From contig JAFSZV010000019.1 in the NCBI GenBank assembly GCA_017455565.1, forward strand, positions 1-46,494: a stretch of 46,494 bases of DNA, read 5' to 3'. The notes beneath the pieces were generated by a model. It worked only from the letters and a program-made list of their open reading frames with translations, was not told the origin of the DNA and searched no databases. Of the stretch, positions 15,389 to 24,438 are shown in pieces. The position numbers and the translations under genes are program-made. Each line of letters opens with the position of its first letter. The stretch's first letter is position 1. The stretch is from Clostridia bacterium. GTDB lineage: Bacteria > Bacillota > Clostridia > Oscillospirales > Butyricicoccaceae.

Positions 15389-16117
15389 TTATTTGGCGGG
15401 GGTGACGGCGGTGATGTGGGGCTGGGAGCCGTTGTACCAGTACAGGAAGCCCTCCAGATCCACCTTATCGCCCACCTGCAGGGCGGTGACGGCCTGATAG
15501 GCGTCGGTGGTTTCGTTGCAGAGATAATACTCCACCACGAAGGAATAGGTCTCGCCGTTCACCGAGGCGTTGAAATACAAGTCGGCGTCGGTGCCGGGCT
15601 GGCCGGAGTTGTCCCAACTGTAATAGAAGGGAGAAACGCCGTCGTCCATGGCCTCGACGGTCATGCCCTTGAAGGAAACGAACTGGTTCTGATGCTCGGC
15701 CAGCTCGTCCTTGCCCAGCAGGGCGGTGACGTCGGTGACGGGGGCGATGTAATTGCCGTCCTCGATCTCAAAGGTGGCGTCGATGATCTCCACCTCGCCG
15801 GACCACTCGGACTTGTAGCCGGTGACCTTGATCTTGGTGCCCGGGGTCAGCTTGGCATAATCGGCTTCAGAGCAGGCCATGTTATACAGGAAATAGGCGC
15901 CGTCCTTGTCCTGGGTATACACGGTGGCTTTGTTGTCCCACCAGGACTGCTTGGCCTGGACATAGGTTTCCACGACCACCTGGCTGTCCAGCGCGGCGGC
16001 GGCGTACTCGGCGTAGGTCATGACGCCCTCAGACTTGACGTCGGCATCCTCCTTGCCGCAGGCGGCGAAGCAGAAGACCATAGTGAGCGCCAAAAGCAAT
16101 GCGATCCACTTTTTCAT
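15389..16117 (-). CDS. Predicted secreted lipoprotein with OB-like domains
   Basis: A 242-residue protein with a lipoprotein signal peptide: MKKWIALLLALTMVFCF then lipobox FAAC before GKED, so Cys21 should be lipidated and the protein held on the outer face of the membrane. The mature part is beta-rich, with two repeats of a pattern like TKIKVTGYKSEWSGEVEI and DKVDLEGFLYWYNGSQPHI, recalling OB-fold domains; no catalytic motif is evident. An upstream in-frame ATG (16171) would add 18 residues but lacks the AAAGGAGA site that precedes 16117. Function unknown. Confidence 0.8.
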   Translation of the reverse strand: MKKWIALLLALTMVFCFAACGKEDADVKSEGVMTYAEYAAAALDSQVVVETYVQAKQSWWDNKATVYTQDKDGAYFLYNMACSEADYAKLTPGTKIKVTGYKSEWSGEVEIIDATFEIEDGNYIAPVTDVTALLGKDELAEHQNQFVSFKGMTVEAMDDGVSPFYYSWDNSGQPGTDADLYFNASVNGETYSFVVEYYLCNETTDAYQAVTALQVGDKVDLEGFLYWYNGSQPHITAVTPAK

Positions 16118-16176
16118 GTTGGTTCTCCTTTTTTTGTTGTGATGAATCCTTACGGGCAAATACCTTGCCAACTGCT

Positions 16177-16204
16177 ATTATACAATAATTTGTCGGGAAA
16201 TCAA
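16177..16204 (-). promoter_or_regulatory. Promoter of the lipoprotein gene
   Basis: Minus strand: TTGATT (16204-16199), 16-base spacer, TATAAT (16182-16177). The start falls near 16170, about 55 bases before the ATG. Confidence 0.75.
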
Positions 16205-16230
16205 GATTGATATTGCCAATTTTCTTCGTT

Positions 16231-17838
16231 TCAGCGGCTGGTTTTCCGGCGTTTTTTGATCTGCTGCCGCAAGAAGACGCCGCCCAGCAACAGCCATGTG
16301 ACGCAAAGCGCAGCCAGCAGGACCTTTGCCGTGAGGGGAAGCGGGCCCAACTCTGCCCGCCCGGCTTCGGCGCGGCTGCCGCGGCCAAGGCGGTAGAGGG
16401 CCGTCACGTCGGAAAAGAGCTTGTCAAAATAGGCATCGTCCACCCGTTCGCCCCGCTTGACCGATTTTACCGTGTTTTCGATGAGCTGGCCCGCGGCGTC
16501 CCGCAGCGACGCCGAGCCGTTGAACACCGGTGTGACGAAGGTATCGTCCACGTGCTCGATCAAAAGGGCGGAGGCCTTGAGCTTGACCTCATAATAGAGC
16601 GCGTCCGCCGAGCTCTCGTGGCGCAGATAAGCCTGATAGGCGGGGTCGCTTTGGGCCTTTCCGGTCACGGGGACGTAGCCCTCGGTCTGGGCATAGGCGA
16701 TCTGCACGTCGTTGGTCAGCAGGTACTGGGCGAACAGCCACGAGGACAGCACCTCCTGCGGGTCGGCCTTGTTGAAGACGCAGACTGACGGCCCCTGCGA
16801 GATCATCTGAGGCGCAGCGGGGTCAAACTGAGGAACGGGATAGACTGCCGTTTCAAATCGGACGATCTTGTCAGCGCTGATGTCGGACAGGGGGGCGTCC
16901 GAACCCATCCAAGTGGAGCCCGCTGTGGAGTCCACCGCAAAGATGCACTGGCCCGCGTTGAGGAAATTGGCGGGATAACTGGAGATCTTGAAGGTGGAAA
17001 ACGCGCCGGAGCCTGCGTGCTGTGCCAGCGTACGTAAAAGCGCCTTCGTGGTGTCGTTGAACAACAGGATCTCGCCCTCGCCGGTGGAATAGCCCGCGCC
17101 CGTTTGCCGGAGCAGTTGGATCATCATATTGTCGGTGGATTTATAGATGAAGGGGATCATCACCCGCTGCCCGTTCACGGGGTATATGCCGTCGGCGTCT
17201 TTTTGCGCCGCCGCGTCCGAAACCTCCCAGATAAAATCCCAGGTGAGCACGTCGGGCAGGGTGTAGCCCAGCTTTTCCACATAGGTCTTGTTCACATAGC
17301 AGGCCTCGGTGGAGCGCATGAAGGGGAGCGCGTAGGACTGCCCGCCGATAACCCCCTCAGTGAGAAATTTGGGGACGATCTCTTCCCGACTGGGGCCGTC
17401 GAAGCGCAGCTCGCTGCCCCCCAGCCCGTATTTTTCGTCCTCCAGCAGCCCGTCCAGCGGCACCACCACGTTGGAGCCGGTGAGATAGGTGGCGATGTGG
17501 TCGGGATAGGTGATGCAGACGTTGGGGGTGGTGTTGGTGGCGATGTTGGTGATAACGTCGTTATAGATCTTGCCATAGTCGGTATACAGTCGCAGATTGA
17601 CGCGGATGTTGGGATAGAGCGCCTCAAAATCCCTGATGGCTCGTTCGTAAATGGCGGTCTGCGCCTTGTTGGTGTCGTTTTTCGCCCAGAAGGTGATCTC
17701 ATAGGTGCGGGAAAGGTCAAAAGTTTCCGGCACGGCAAAGGCATCCAGACTCCGCGCCCCGTGGCAGCCGCCCAGCGCGGCTGCGGCCAGAAGCGCCGCC
17801 AGCAGCAGCGGCAGGCAGCGATCCCAAAGCCTTTTCAT
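16231..17838 (-). CDS. ABC-importer solute-binding lipoprotein with a C-terminal membrane segment
   Basis: A 535-residue family-1 (carbohydrate-type) extracellular solute-binding protein. The signal peptide ends in lipobox LGGC (Cys23), followed by the usual ITFWAKND…RDFEALYPNIRVNLRLY opening and a two-lobe binding-protein body. Oddly, after the body the protein carries a hydrophobic segment (LLAALCVTWLLLGGVFL) ended by QQIKKRRK, a second membrane anchor not typical of the family. The ATG at 17838 overlaps the permease stop by 4 bases. It is the last gene of the importer operon, while binding proteins usually come first. Ligand unknown: a sugar, oligosaccharide or sugar phosphate. Confidence 0.9.
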   Translation of the reverse strand: MKRLWDRCLPLLLAALLAAAALGGCHGARSLDAFAVPETFDLSRTYEITFWAKNDTNKAQTAIYERAIRDFEALYPNIRVNLRLYTDYGKIYNDVITNIATNTTPNVCITYPDHIATYLTGSNVVVPLDGLLEDEKYGLGGSELRFDGPSREEIVPKFLTEGVIGGQSYALPFMRSTEACYVNKTYVEKLGYTLPDVLTWDFIWEVSDAAAQKDADGIYPVNGQRVMIPFIYKSTDNMMIQLLRQTGAGYSTGEGEILLFNDTTKALLRTLAQHAGSGAFSTFKISSYPANFLNAGQCIFAVDSTAGSTWMGSDAPLSDISADKIVRFETAVYPVPQFDPAAPQMISQGPSVCVFNKADPQEVLSSWLFAQYLLTNDVQIAYAQTEGYVPVTGKAQSDPAYQAYLRHESSADALYYEVKLKASALLIEHVDDTFVTPVFNGSASLRDAAGQLIENTVKSVKRGERVDDAYFDKLFSDVTALYRLGRGSRAEAGRAELGPLPLTAKVLLAALCVTWLLLGGVFLRQQIKKRRKTSR

Positions 17839-18707
17839 CCCTTGGTCCCTCCTCCGGCCACGCCGGCCATGATCTTTTTGCGGAAAAGAAGGAACAGCAC
17901 GATGAGCGGCACGGAGATGACCACCACGGCGGCCATCATGGCGGGGATGTTCTCCCGCCCAAAGCCGTTTTCCCGGATCTCCTGGATCCCGTTGGACACC
18001 AGAAAGTAGGCCTGATCGTCGGTGATGAGCCGCGGCCAGACATAGGCATTCCAGCACTCGATGATTTTGAGAATGGTGACGGTGACCAGCGTGGGGCGGC
18101 AGATGGGGATCATCACCCGCCAAAGATATTTCAGGTCCGAGGTGCCGTCAATCTTGGCGGCGTAGTAAAGCTCGTCGGGGATCTGGGCGAAGTTTTCCTT
18201 GAGCAGATAGATGTAGAACACCGAGGTCACCGAGGGCAGGATCAGGCCCCAGAAGGTGTTGCGCATGCCCCAGTCGGTGATGGTCTGGAAATTGGTGATG
18301 ATGACCAACTCGTTGGGGATCATCATCAGCGAGAGAAAGAGGGTGAAGGCCAGATTCTTCCCTTTGAATTCCAGCCGGGAAAAGGCGAAGGCCGCCAGTA
18401 CGATCACCGCCAGCATCAGGGCGGTGGTGGCCAGGGTGACGATCAGCGTATTGGCGAAATACCGCCCCAGCGGGACGGCGGTAAAGGCGTCCTGATAGTT
18501 CTGCAGGGTGGGCGAGAGGGTAAAGAAGCGAGGGATATATTCCGCGTTATAGGCGCCATAGCCCTTCACCGAGGTGAGCACCATCCAGTAAAAGGGGAAA
18601 AGGACCATCAGCGCCCAAAGGGTCAGAAGCAGATAGGTGACGGTGAGCCGCACCGCCTTTCGCCGCCGGGCGGCGTGCTGGATGGTCTGATATTCAGAGG
18701 ATCTCAT
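17835..18707 (-). CDS. ABC sugar-type permease, MalG/UgpE-like
   Basis: A 290-residue inner permease of the CUT1 class with six membrane segments. The EAA loop reads YYAAKIDGTSDLKYLWRVMIPICRP, the contact to the ATPase. The start at 18707 is taken because the upstream part of the long frame runs through the previous permease and has no hydrophobic pattern; GGAGGCGGCC precedes the ATG. Pairs with the neighbouring 296-residue permease to form the translocation channel. Confidence 0.93.
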   Translation of the reverse strand: MRSSEYQTIQHAARRRKAVRLTVTYLLLTLWALMVLFPFYWMVLTSVKGYGAYNAEYIPRFFTLSPTLQNYQDAFTAVPLGRYFANTLIVTLATTALMLAVIVLAAFAFSRLEFKGKNLAFTLFLSLMMIPNELVIITNFQTITDWGMRNTFWGLILPSVTSVFYIYLLKENFAQIPDELYYAAKIDGTSDLKYLWRVMIPICRPTLVTVTILKIIECWNAYVWPRLITDDQAYFLVSNGIQEIRENGFGRENIPAMMAAVVVISVPLIVLFLLFRKKIMAGVAGGGTKG

Positions 18708-18718
18708 AGGCCGCCTCC

Positions 18719-19609
18719 TCAGAAATAGACCCGCTTTTTGCGGATCATCAGATTGATGCAGGTGATGGTGAGCACGATGGCGAACAGGATGATGGCCGCC
18801 GCCGAAGCAAAGGAGGGATAGCCGCCGCTGTCGCCGTAGAGCATGTCGTAGATATAGCCCACGATGGTGTTCATCCCGGCGGCGTTGAGATCGGTGCCGA
18901 AAATGGCCACCGCGTCGGAATAGGCCTTGAAGGCGCCGATGAAGCCGGTGATCACCAGATAAAAGATCATGGGCGAGATCATGGGCAGGGTGATGCGGGT
19001 GAAGATGCGCCATTTGGAGGCGCCGTCGATCTTCGCCGCGCTGTAATAGTCGGGGTTCACCGAGGCCAGCGCCGAGGTGAGGATCAGGATCTTAAAGGGC
19101 ATGACCACCCAGACGGTGTAAAAGCACAGAACGAACATCTTTGCCCAATAGGGCCCGTCGATAAAGTCCACGGCGCTCCCTCCGAACCAGTGGATCACCA
19201 GATTGACCAGCCCGTCGGTATAGGCGGTCTTTTTGAACAGGATCATGAACACCAGACCCACCGCCAGCGTGTTGGTGACATAGGGGAGGAAATAGACCGT
19301 CTGATACAGATTTTTCAGCGGCTGGATGGAGTTGAGTCCCACCGAGATCAAAAGGGCGATGCCTGTGGACAGGGGCACGGTGAAGATCACCAGGATAAAG
19401 GTGTTTTTCACCGCCTGCAGGAAATAGGGGTCGTGGAGCACATAGGAATAGTTGTAAAGCCCCGTACCGAAAAAGGTCTGGGAGGCGGAGTTGTAGCCCT
19501 CCTCAAAGGAATAGACGAACACGTCCACCAGCGGATAGACCATGAACACGCCCAGAAACAGGATGGCCGGCAGCAGATAGAGCCAGGCCTTTTTGCTGTT
19601 GGATTCCAT
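18719..19609 (-). CDS. ABC sugar-type permease, MalF/UgpA-like
   Basis: A 296-residue permease with six membrane segments and the EAA loop YYSAAKIDGASKWRIFTRITLPMISP. Its start codon overlaps the ATPase stop by one base (TGATG), so it is translationally coupled. The second gene of the operon. Confidence 0.93.
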   Translation of the reverse strand: MESNSKKAWLYLLPAILFLGVFMVYPLVDVFVYSFEEGYNSASQTFFGTGLYNYSYVLHDPYFLQAVKNTFILVIFTVPLSTGIALLISVGLNSIQPLKNLYQTVYFLPYVTNTLAVGLVFMILFKKTAYTDGLVNLVIHWFGGSAVDFIDGPYWAKMFVLCFYTVWVVMPFKILILTSALASVNPDYYSAAKIDGASKWRIFTRITLPMISPMIFYLVITGFIGAFKAYSDAVAIFGTDLNAAGMNTIVGYIYDMLYGDSGGYPSFASAAAIILFAIVLTITCINLMIRKKRVYF

Positions 19610-20727
19610 CAGTCCGCCGTCCTTTCTTCCGCGGCAAAGCGGATACGCCCGCCGGTGGCCTTGTCAAAGAGAAAGGTTTTGTTCGGCTTGAGGGCGAAGC
19701 GCACCGTGTCGGAATGCTCATCCACCTGATTCTCCGCGCCGATGATCGAGCGGATGGCGGCGCTGCCTGCTGCGGGATGGGAAGAAACTACGCTCACGTC
19801 GCGGCCCATCACCTCCACCCGGTTGAGGGAGCAGCGCAGCGGGCCGTCGTCCTTTAGGATAAAGCCCTCGGGCCGGACGCCCACGATAACCGGACCGTCT
19901 GGCACACCCGGAACGGGAAGGACTCCGCTGCCGCCGATGCGCAGCGCGCCGCCTTTTACCTCGCCGTCAAACACGTTGATGGGGGGCGTGCCCAGAAACT
20001 TTGCCACGAACAGGTTCACCGGGTCGTCATAGACCGTCTGCGGCGCGCCGATCTGCTGCACCACGCCCGACTCCATCACCACGATCATGTCCGAGATGCT
20101 CATGGCCTCGTCCTGATCGTGGGTGACGAAGACAGTGGTCACCCGGGTTTCCCGCTGGATGCGGCGGATCTCTTCTCTGGTTTGGAGGCGAAGACGGGCA
20201 TCCAGATTGGACAGCGGCTCGTCCAACAGCAGGACCCGGGGTACCTTTACCAGCGCCCGGGCGATGGCCACCCGCTGCTGCTGGCCGCCGGAGAGTTGGG
20301 CGGGCTTGCGGTCCAGATAATCCTCCAGCTGAACCAGACGGGCGGCGTTAAGCATCCGCCGCTCCATCTCGTCCTTTGAGAGCTTTGCCGCGCCCTTGAG
20401 ATTTTGCAGGGGAAAGAGGATGTTTTGCCGCACGGTGAGATGGGGATAGAGGGCGTAATTCTGAAAGACCAGCCCAACGCCCCGGTTTTCCGGTGGGAGA
20501 TCGGTCACGTCATCATCCCCGAACAGGATCCTGCCGGAGGTGGGCGACAGCAGGCCGGAAATCAGGTTGAGGGTAGTGCTCTTTCCGCAGCCCGAGGGGC
20601 CTAAAAGGCCGATGAGCTTGCCGTCGGGGATCTCAAAATCAAAATCGTCCACGGCGGTCACCATTTGGCGGGAACCCTTGCCGCGGCCGGGGAACTGCTT
20701 TGTCAGATGCTGCAATACGACTTTCAT
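19609..20727 (-). CDS. ABC importer ATPase, UgpC/MsmX-like
   Basis: A 372-residue ATPase: Walker A GPSGCGKST, Q-loop VFQNYALYPHL, signature LSGGQQQR, Walker B VLLLDEPLSNLDA, switch His in VTHDQDEA. It has a C-terminal TOBE-type regulatory domain from about residue 235 (VGVRPEGF, then FALKPNKTFLFDKATGGRI), as in the CUT1 sugar importers. The ATG at 20727 is preferred since GAGGA lies 7 bases upstream; the ATG at 20733 is too close. First gene of the operon. Confidence 0.94.
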   Translation of the reverse strand: MKVVLQHLTKQFPGRGKGSRQMVTAVDDFDFEIPDGKLIGLLGPSGCGKSTTLNLISGLLSPTSGRILFGDDDVTDLPPENRGVGLVFQNYALYPHLTVRQNILFPLQNLKGAAKLSKDEMERRMLNAARLVQLEDYLDRKPAQLSGGQQQRVAIARALVKVPRVLLLDEPLSNLDARLRLQTREEIRRIQRETRVTTVFVTHDQDEAMSISDMIVVMESGVVQQIGAPQTVYDDPVNLFVAKFLGTPPINVFDGEVKGGALRIGGSGVLPVPGVPDGPVIVGVRPEGFILKDDGPLRCSLNRVEVMGRDVSVVSSHPAAGSAAIRSIIGAENQVDEHSDTVRFALKPNKTFLFDKATGGRIRFAAEERTAD

Positions 20728-20792
20728 GGTCATTCCTCTTTTTCGTCTGATTGGGTGCGCGGTATTTACTTTATTCGCGTATCATTAGTCAT

Positions 20793-20821
20793 AAAATAGC
20801 GCAAAAGTGAGAATTAGTCAA
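20793..20821 (-). promoter_or_regulatory. Promoter of the ABC importer operon
   Basis: Minus strand: TTGACT (20821-20816), 17-base spacer, TATTTT (20798-20793). It sits between the glycerate kinase terminator and the ATPase gene. No clear operator seen. Confidence 0.6.
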
Positions 20822-20830
20822 TCATTAAAG

Positions 20831-20866
20831 AAAAAACGGACAGAGCGGAAGAGACCGCGCTGTCCG
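20831..20866 (-). terminator. Terminator of the glycerate kinase gene
   Basis: On the minus strand a 12-bp stem (20866-20855 with 20848-20837, one mismatch) is followed by a T-run, the A6 at 20831-20836 on the plus strand. It starts 8 bases after the glycerate kinase stop. Confidence 0.85.
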
Positions 20867-20873
20867 CTATTGT

Positions 20874-21989
20874 TTAAAACGAAAGGGTATCCGCCACCCG
20901 CCGCGCCAGCGCCGCAAGATCGCTTGCCGCTCTGCGCCGGAGCGTTTCAGGATCGGTAATTTCTGAGGAGGCGGCGTACATGGCGGTGATCCCGCAGGCA
21001 GAAAGAGCCTCCGCTCCCGCGCCCAGACTGCCGCACAGGGCGTAGCAGGGCACGCCCGCCGCCTTGCAGCGCATCCCCACGGTATAGGGCACCTTGCCCA
21101 GTTTTGTTTGCCCGTCCATCCGGCCCTCGCCGGTGAAGACGGCGTCGGCATTTGCCAAAAGACCGTCAAAATCCGCTGCGTCCAGCAGCAGCTCGGCGCC
21201 AGGAAGCAGCTCGGCCCCGAGAAAAGCGGCCGCCGCCGCGCCCAGTCCGCCGGCCGCTCCCGCGCCGGGGGCGGCGGTTACGTCCCTTTCGCAGAAGACG
21301 TTGAGCACCCGGGAAAAGGAAAGCGCGCCGCGCTCCAGCGCCGATGCATCTTCCGGCGCTGCGCCCTTTTGCGGCGCAAAGACAGCCACCGCGCCGTTGG
21401 GGCCGCAAAGCGGATTGGACACGTCGCAGGCCGCGCGCACCTTTAACGGAAAGGACCGCTCCGGCGGACGGATGGCAGCAATGTCGCCAAGATGAAGGGC
21501 AAGAGGCGGAACAGCGTGTCCCATGCGGTTTGTAAAGGTAAATCCCAGTACATCCGCCATGCCCAGACCGCAATCGTTGGTGGCGCTGCCCCCCAACCCC
21601 AGAATGACAGAGGATGCGCCCCGCGCCGCCGCGTCCAGCAAAAGCTCGCCCACGCCGCGGGTGGTGGTGCGGAAAATGTCGTTTTTGCCCCGCACCAGCG
21701 GCAAACCCGCGGCGGCGGCCATCTCGATGACGGCCGTTTTGTCGGGAAGGATGCCGTAGACGGCCTTTACGGGGACACCCTGCGGCCCCGTGACGGTGCG
21801 CGTGACCTGCCGCCCGCCCAAAAGGGTCAGACAGCTTTCCGTCATGCCTTCGCCGCCGTCGGCCATGGGGATGGCGCGGATGACGGCGCCGGGAAAGCGC
21901 GCCGAAAGGGCCCGGGCAAAAATGCCGCAGACCTCTTTTGCGGAAAGCGTCCCCTTGAAGGAATCGGGCGCCAGAAGAAAAACGGGCAT
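20874..21989 (-). CDS. Glycerate kinase (GarK/GlxK family)
   Basis: A 371-residue enzyme phosphorylating D-glycerate, in this family usually to 2-phosphoglycerate (EC 2.7.1.165). Signatures: LLAPDSFKGTLSA at the N-terminus, PMADGGEGM, the glycine-rich LGLGGSATNDCG(L)GM, and TGEGRMDGQTKLGK near the C-terminus. The ATG follows GGAGGTGACGGCCC. It stands alone on its own promoter and terminator, so the neighbouring importer need not be related. It would feed glycerate from sugar-acid or glyoxylate breakdown into glycolysis. Confidence 0.95.
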   Translation of the reverse strand: MPVFLLAPDSFKGTLSAKEVCGIFARALSARFPGAVIRAIPMADGGEGMTESCLTLLGGRQVTRTVTGPQGVPVKAVYGILPDKTAVIEMAAAAGLPLVRGKNDIFRTTTRGVGELLLDAAARGASSVILGLGGSATNDCGLGMADVLGFTFTNRMGHAVPPLALHLGDIAAIRPPERSFPLKVRAACDVSNPLCGPNGAVAVFAPQKGAAPEDASALERGALSFSRVLNVFCERDVTAAPGAGAAGGLGAAAAAFLGAELLPGAELLLDAADFDGLLANADAVFTGEGRMDGQTKLGKVPYTVGMRCKAAGVPCYALCGSLGAGAEALSACGITAMYAASSEITDPETLRRRAASDLAALARRVADTLSF

Positions 21990-22019
21990 GGGCCGTCACC
22001 TCCGTTTGATCCTGAGATT

Positions 22020-22048
22020 ATTGTAGCAAAGGCCGCAGTGTCAGGCAA
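22020..22048 (-). promoter_or_regulatory. Promoter of the glycerate kinase gene
   Basis: Minus strand: TTGCCT (22048-22043), 17-base spacer, TACAAT (22025-22020), about 30 bases before the ATG. Divergent from the cobalamin promoter 52 bases away. Confidence 0.7.
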
Positions 22049-22099
22049 GTCCCTTGCGAAAAAACCTCCCGGAAAAGCGGCGTGCTTTCCCGCCGCGGC

Positions 22100-22128
22100 T
22101 TGACAAGCCATAGGGAAAACGATAGAAT
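22100..22128 (+). promoter_or_regulatory. Promoter of the cobalamin operon
   Basis: TTGACA (22100-22105), 17-base spacer, TAGAAT (22123-22128). Transcription would start near 22135, just before the riboswitch. Confidence 0.8.
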
Positions 22129-22147
22129 ACGAATAGAAAAATCATAT

Positions 22148-22344
22148 GCTTCAAGTGCCCCGGAAGGCGCTTTGCGGGCTGGGGAGAATAGAGAATCGGG
22201 TGAAAAGCCCGAACGGTACCGCCGCTGTATACGCGGAGATCAGACCGGATGACGAAAGTCAGTCACTGGGCCACCGGGAAGGCGCGGTCTGGTCGCAGGC
22301 AGAGAGATCTGTCCTATGCGAAAGTCAGAAGACCTGCTTGAAGC
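22148..22344 (+). promoter_or_regulatory. Cobalamin (B12) riboswitch aptamer
   Basis: The outer stem P1 closes perfectly: GCTTCAAG (22148-22155) with CTTGAAGC (22337-22344). Inside are the class landmarks: CGGGTGAAAAGCCCG (near 22200), a version of the B12 box (GCCGCTGT at about 22222), and the late GTCAGAAGACCTGC just before P1 closes. It senses intracellular adenosyl- or other cobalamin and should switch off the following operon when B12 is plentiful. Confidence 0.93.
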
Positions 22345-22395
22345 TTCTCCCGCTCCACGATGCATGGAGGGGGACGGATCGTTGCGGAAAAACGG

Positions 22396-22426
22396 CCGCG
22401 GCAGCCATGGCTGCCGCGGTTTTTTT
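22396..22426 (+). terminator. Riboswitch expression platform: intrinsic terminator
   Basis: CCGCGGCAG (22396-22404) pairs with CTGCCGCGG (22411-22419), followed by seven T. It lies between the aptamer and cbiA, so control is most likely transcriptional: ligand-bound aptamer favours this hairpin. I did not identify the competing antiterminator with certainty. Confidence 0.85.
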
Positions 22427-22462
22427 GCCGTCGCGGCAGACAGGCGGAAAGAGAGGCGCTTT

Positions 22463-23818
22463 ATGAAAACAAACCTTCCACGGGTGCTGCTGGCCGGGAC
22501 GGGCAGCGGCTGCGGAAAGACCACCGTCACCTGCGCCGTTTTGCAGGCGCTTCACGACCGGGGCCTGAAGACCGGCGCCTTCAAGTGCGGGCCGGATTAC
22601 ATCGACCCCATGTTCCACAGCCGGATCATCGGCGCGAAGAGCGCCAATCTGGACTTGTTTTTTCTGGAAAACAATACAGCCCGCTTTTTGCTGGCGAAAA
22701 ACGGCGCAGGCTGCGACGTGAGCGTTATTGAGGGCGGCATGGGCTATTACGACGGAATGGGCCTGACGGATCCCCGGGCCAGCTCCTTTGCGGTGGCCGA
22801 CGTTACCCAGACCCCCGCCGTTCTGGTGGTCAACGCCCGGGGGGCGTCGCTTTCGGTGCTTGCCGTCATTGAGGGGTTTTTGCGCTTTCGGGAGGACAGC
22901 CGCATCCGCGGCGTCATCCTCAATCAATGCGCCGCTTCTACCTATGAGGCGCTGGCCGCCGAGATCCGGCGCCGCTTCGGCGGACGGGTCCGCCCGCTGG
23001 GGTTTTTGCCCAGAATGCCGGATTGCACGCTGGAGAGCCGCCATCTCGGACTGGTGACAGCGGCCGAGGTGGTGGATCTGAAGGACAAGCTGGTCCGTCT
23101 GGCCCGCCAGGCGGAGGAGAGCGTGGATCTCGACGGCCTGCTGGCGCTGGCGGCCGAGGTGCCCCCACTGGAGTATCTGCCCGTGGAGCTGCCCCGCTTT
23201 TCGCAGACAGCGCGCATCGCCGTGGCGCGGGACAACGCTTTTTGCTTTTATTATGAAGACAGCCTTGAAGCGCTGACTGAGATGGGGGCCGAGCTTGTAC
23301 CCTTCAGCCCGATGGCCGACGTCGCCCTGCCGGAGGACATTCAGGGTCTTTATCTGGGCGGCGGCTATCCCGAACTTTACGCCGAGGCCCTCAGCGGCAA
23401 TCGCCCGATGCTGGATTCCATCCGCGGCGCGCTGGAGAGGAAGCTGCCCTGCATCGCGGAATGCGGCGGTTTTATGTATCTGACGCAGGCCATCGGGGCA
23501 TATCCCATGACGGGGGTCTTGCCGGGAAAATGCTTTGACAACGGCAGGCTGACTCGTTTCGGCTATGTGACGCTGACGGCCTGGCGGGACAATCTGCTTT
23601 GCCCCGCCGGGGGACAGATCCGGGGCCATGAGTTCCACCACTGGGACGCGGAAGATACCGGTGCGGATTTCACCGCCGAGAAGCCCTCGGGAAAGCGCTG
23701 GGACTGCGCTTTTGCCACCGAAACGCTGTACGCCGGCTATCCTCATTTTCATTTTTATGCCAATCCTGATTTTGCCGTCCGGTTTTATCAGGCGTGTTTG
23801 AAGGAGAAAGCATTATGA
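22463..23818 (+). CDS. cbiA: Cobyrinate a,c-diamide synthase
   Basis: A 451-residue ATP- and glutamine-dependent amidase that converts cobyrinic acid to the a,c-diamide. N-terminal dethiobiotin-synthetase-like domain with P-loop GTGSGCGKTT (11-20) and KCGPDYIDP; C-terminal class-I glutaminase domain with nucleophile C334 (AECGGFMYL) and a late His (HEFHHW). The ATG at 22463 follows GAGAGG, after the riboswitch terminator; a longer upstream frame runs through the riboswitch and is not coding. The stop overlaps the cbiC start (ATGA). Confidence 0.96.
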   Translation: MKTNLPRVLLAGTGSGCGKTTVTCAVLQALHDRGLKTGAFKCGPDYIDPMFHSRIIGAKSANLDLFFLENNTARFLLAKNGAGCDVSVIEGGMGYYDGMGLTDPRASSFAVADVTQTPAVLVVNARGASLSVLAVIEGFLRFREDSRIRGVILNQCAASTYEALAAEIRRRFGGRVRPLGFLPRMPDCTLESRHLGLVTAAEVVDLKDKLVRLARQAEESVDLDGLLALAAEVPPLEYLPVELPRFSQTARIAVARDNAFCFYYEDSLEALTEMGAELVPFSPMADVALPEDIQGLYLGGGYPELYAEALSGNRPMLDSIRGALERKLPCIAECGGFMYLTQAIGAYPMTGVLPGKCFDNGRLTRFGYVTLTAWRDNLLCPAGGQIRGHEFHHWDAEDTGADFTAEKPSGKRWDCAFATETLYAGYPHFHFYANPDFAVRFYQACLKEKAL

Positions 23819-24438
23819 TCGAGATCGTCAAACCCATGGACATCGAAAAGCGCAGCTTTGAGATCATCACCCAGCTTTTGGGCGAGCGTCAGCCGGCACC
23901 GGAGGTGGCCGACGTGGTCAAACGGGTCATCCACACCACGGCGGATTTTGATTATGCCGACAATCTGGTGTTTTCCGAGGGCGCGGCGCAGAAGGGCGTG
24001 AAAGCCCTGCGCGCCGGCTGCCATATCGTTACCGACACCAGCATGGCCATGGCCGGGATCAACAAGACCGCGCTGAAAAAGCTGGGAGGTGAGGTGCATT
24101 GTTTCATTGCCGACCCCGACGTGGCGCAGGAGGCAAAAGAACGGGGGATCACCCGCTCCGCTGTTTCCATGGAGCGGGCGGCGGAGCTGGACAAGCCCTG
24201 CATTTTCGCCATCGGCAACGCCCCCACGGCGCTTTTGGCCATTGAGGAGCTGATCGGACAGGGCAGGCTGGAGCCGGCGCTGGTCATCGGCGTGCCCGTG
24301 GGCTTCGTCAATGTGGTGGAGAGCAAGGAGCGGATCATCGCCTCCGGCGTGCCGCACATCGTGGCACGGGGCAGAAAGGGCGGCAGCAACGTGGCGGCGG
24401 CCATCGTCAACGCGCTGCTGTATCGGATCGGCCGATGA
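23815..24438 (+). CDS. cbiC: Cobalt-precorrin-8 methylmutase
   Basis: A 207-residue CbiC/CobH enzyme moving the C11 methyl to C12 to form cobyrinic acid. Signatures: IEIVKPMDIEKRSFEII, RVIHTTADFDYA with the catalytic-region His, TDTSMAMAGINK, AIGNAPTAL, and GVPVGFVNVVESKE. AAGGAG lies 9 bases before ATG 23815. Overlaps cbiA and cbiD by 4 bases each. Confidence 0.97.
   Translation: MIEIVKPMDIEKRSFEIITQLLGERQPAPEVADVVKRVIHTTADFDYADNLVFSEGAAQKGVKALRAGCHIVTDTSMAMAGINKTALKKLGGEVHCFIADPDVAQEAKERGITRSAVSMERAAELDKPCIFAIGNAPTALLAIEELIGQGRLEPALVIGVPVGFVNVVESKERIIASGVPHIVARGRKGGSNVAAAIVNALLYRIGR

Noticed and set aside
17839..18123. Upstream extension of the solute-binding protein
   Set aside because: It lies within the permease gene in another frame and would bury the signal peptide; ATG 17838 is in a standard 4-base overlap.
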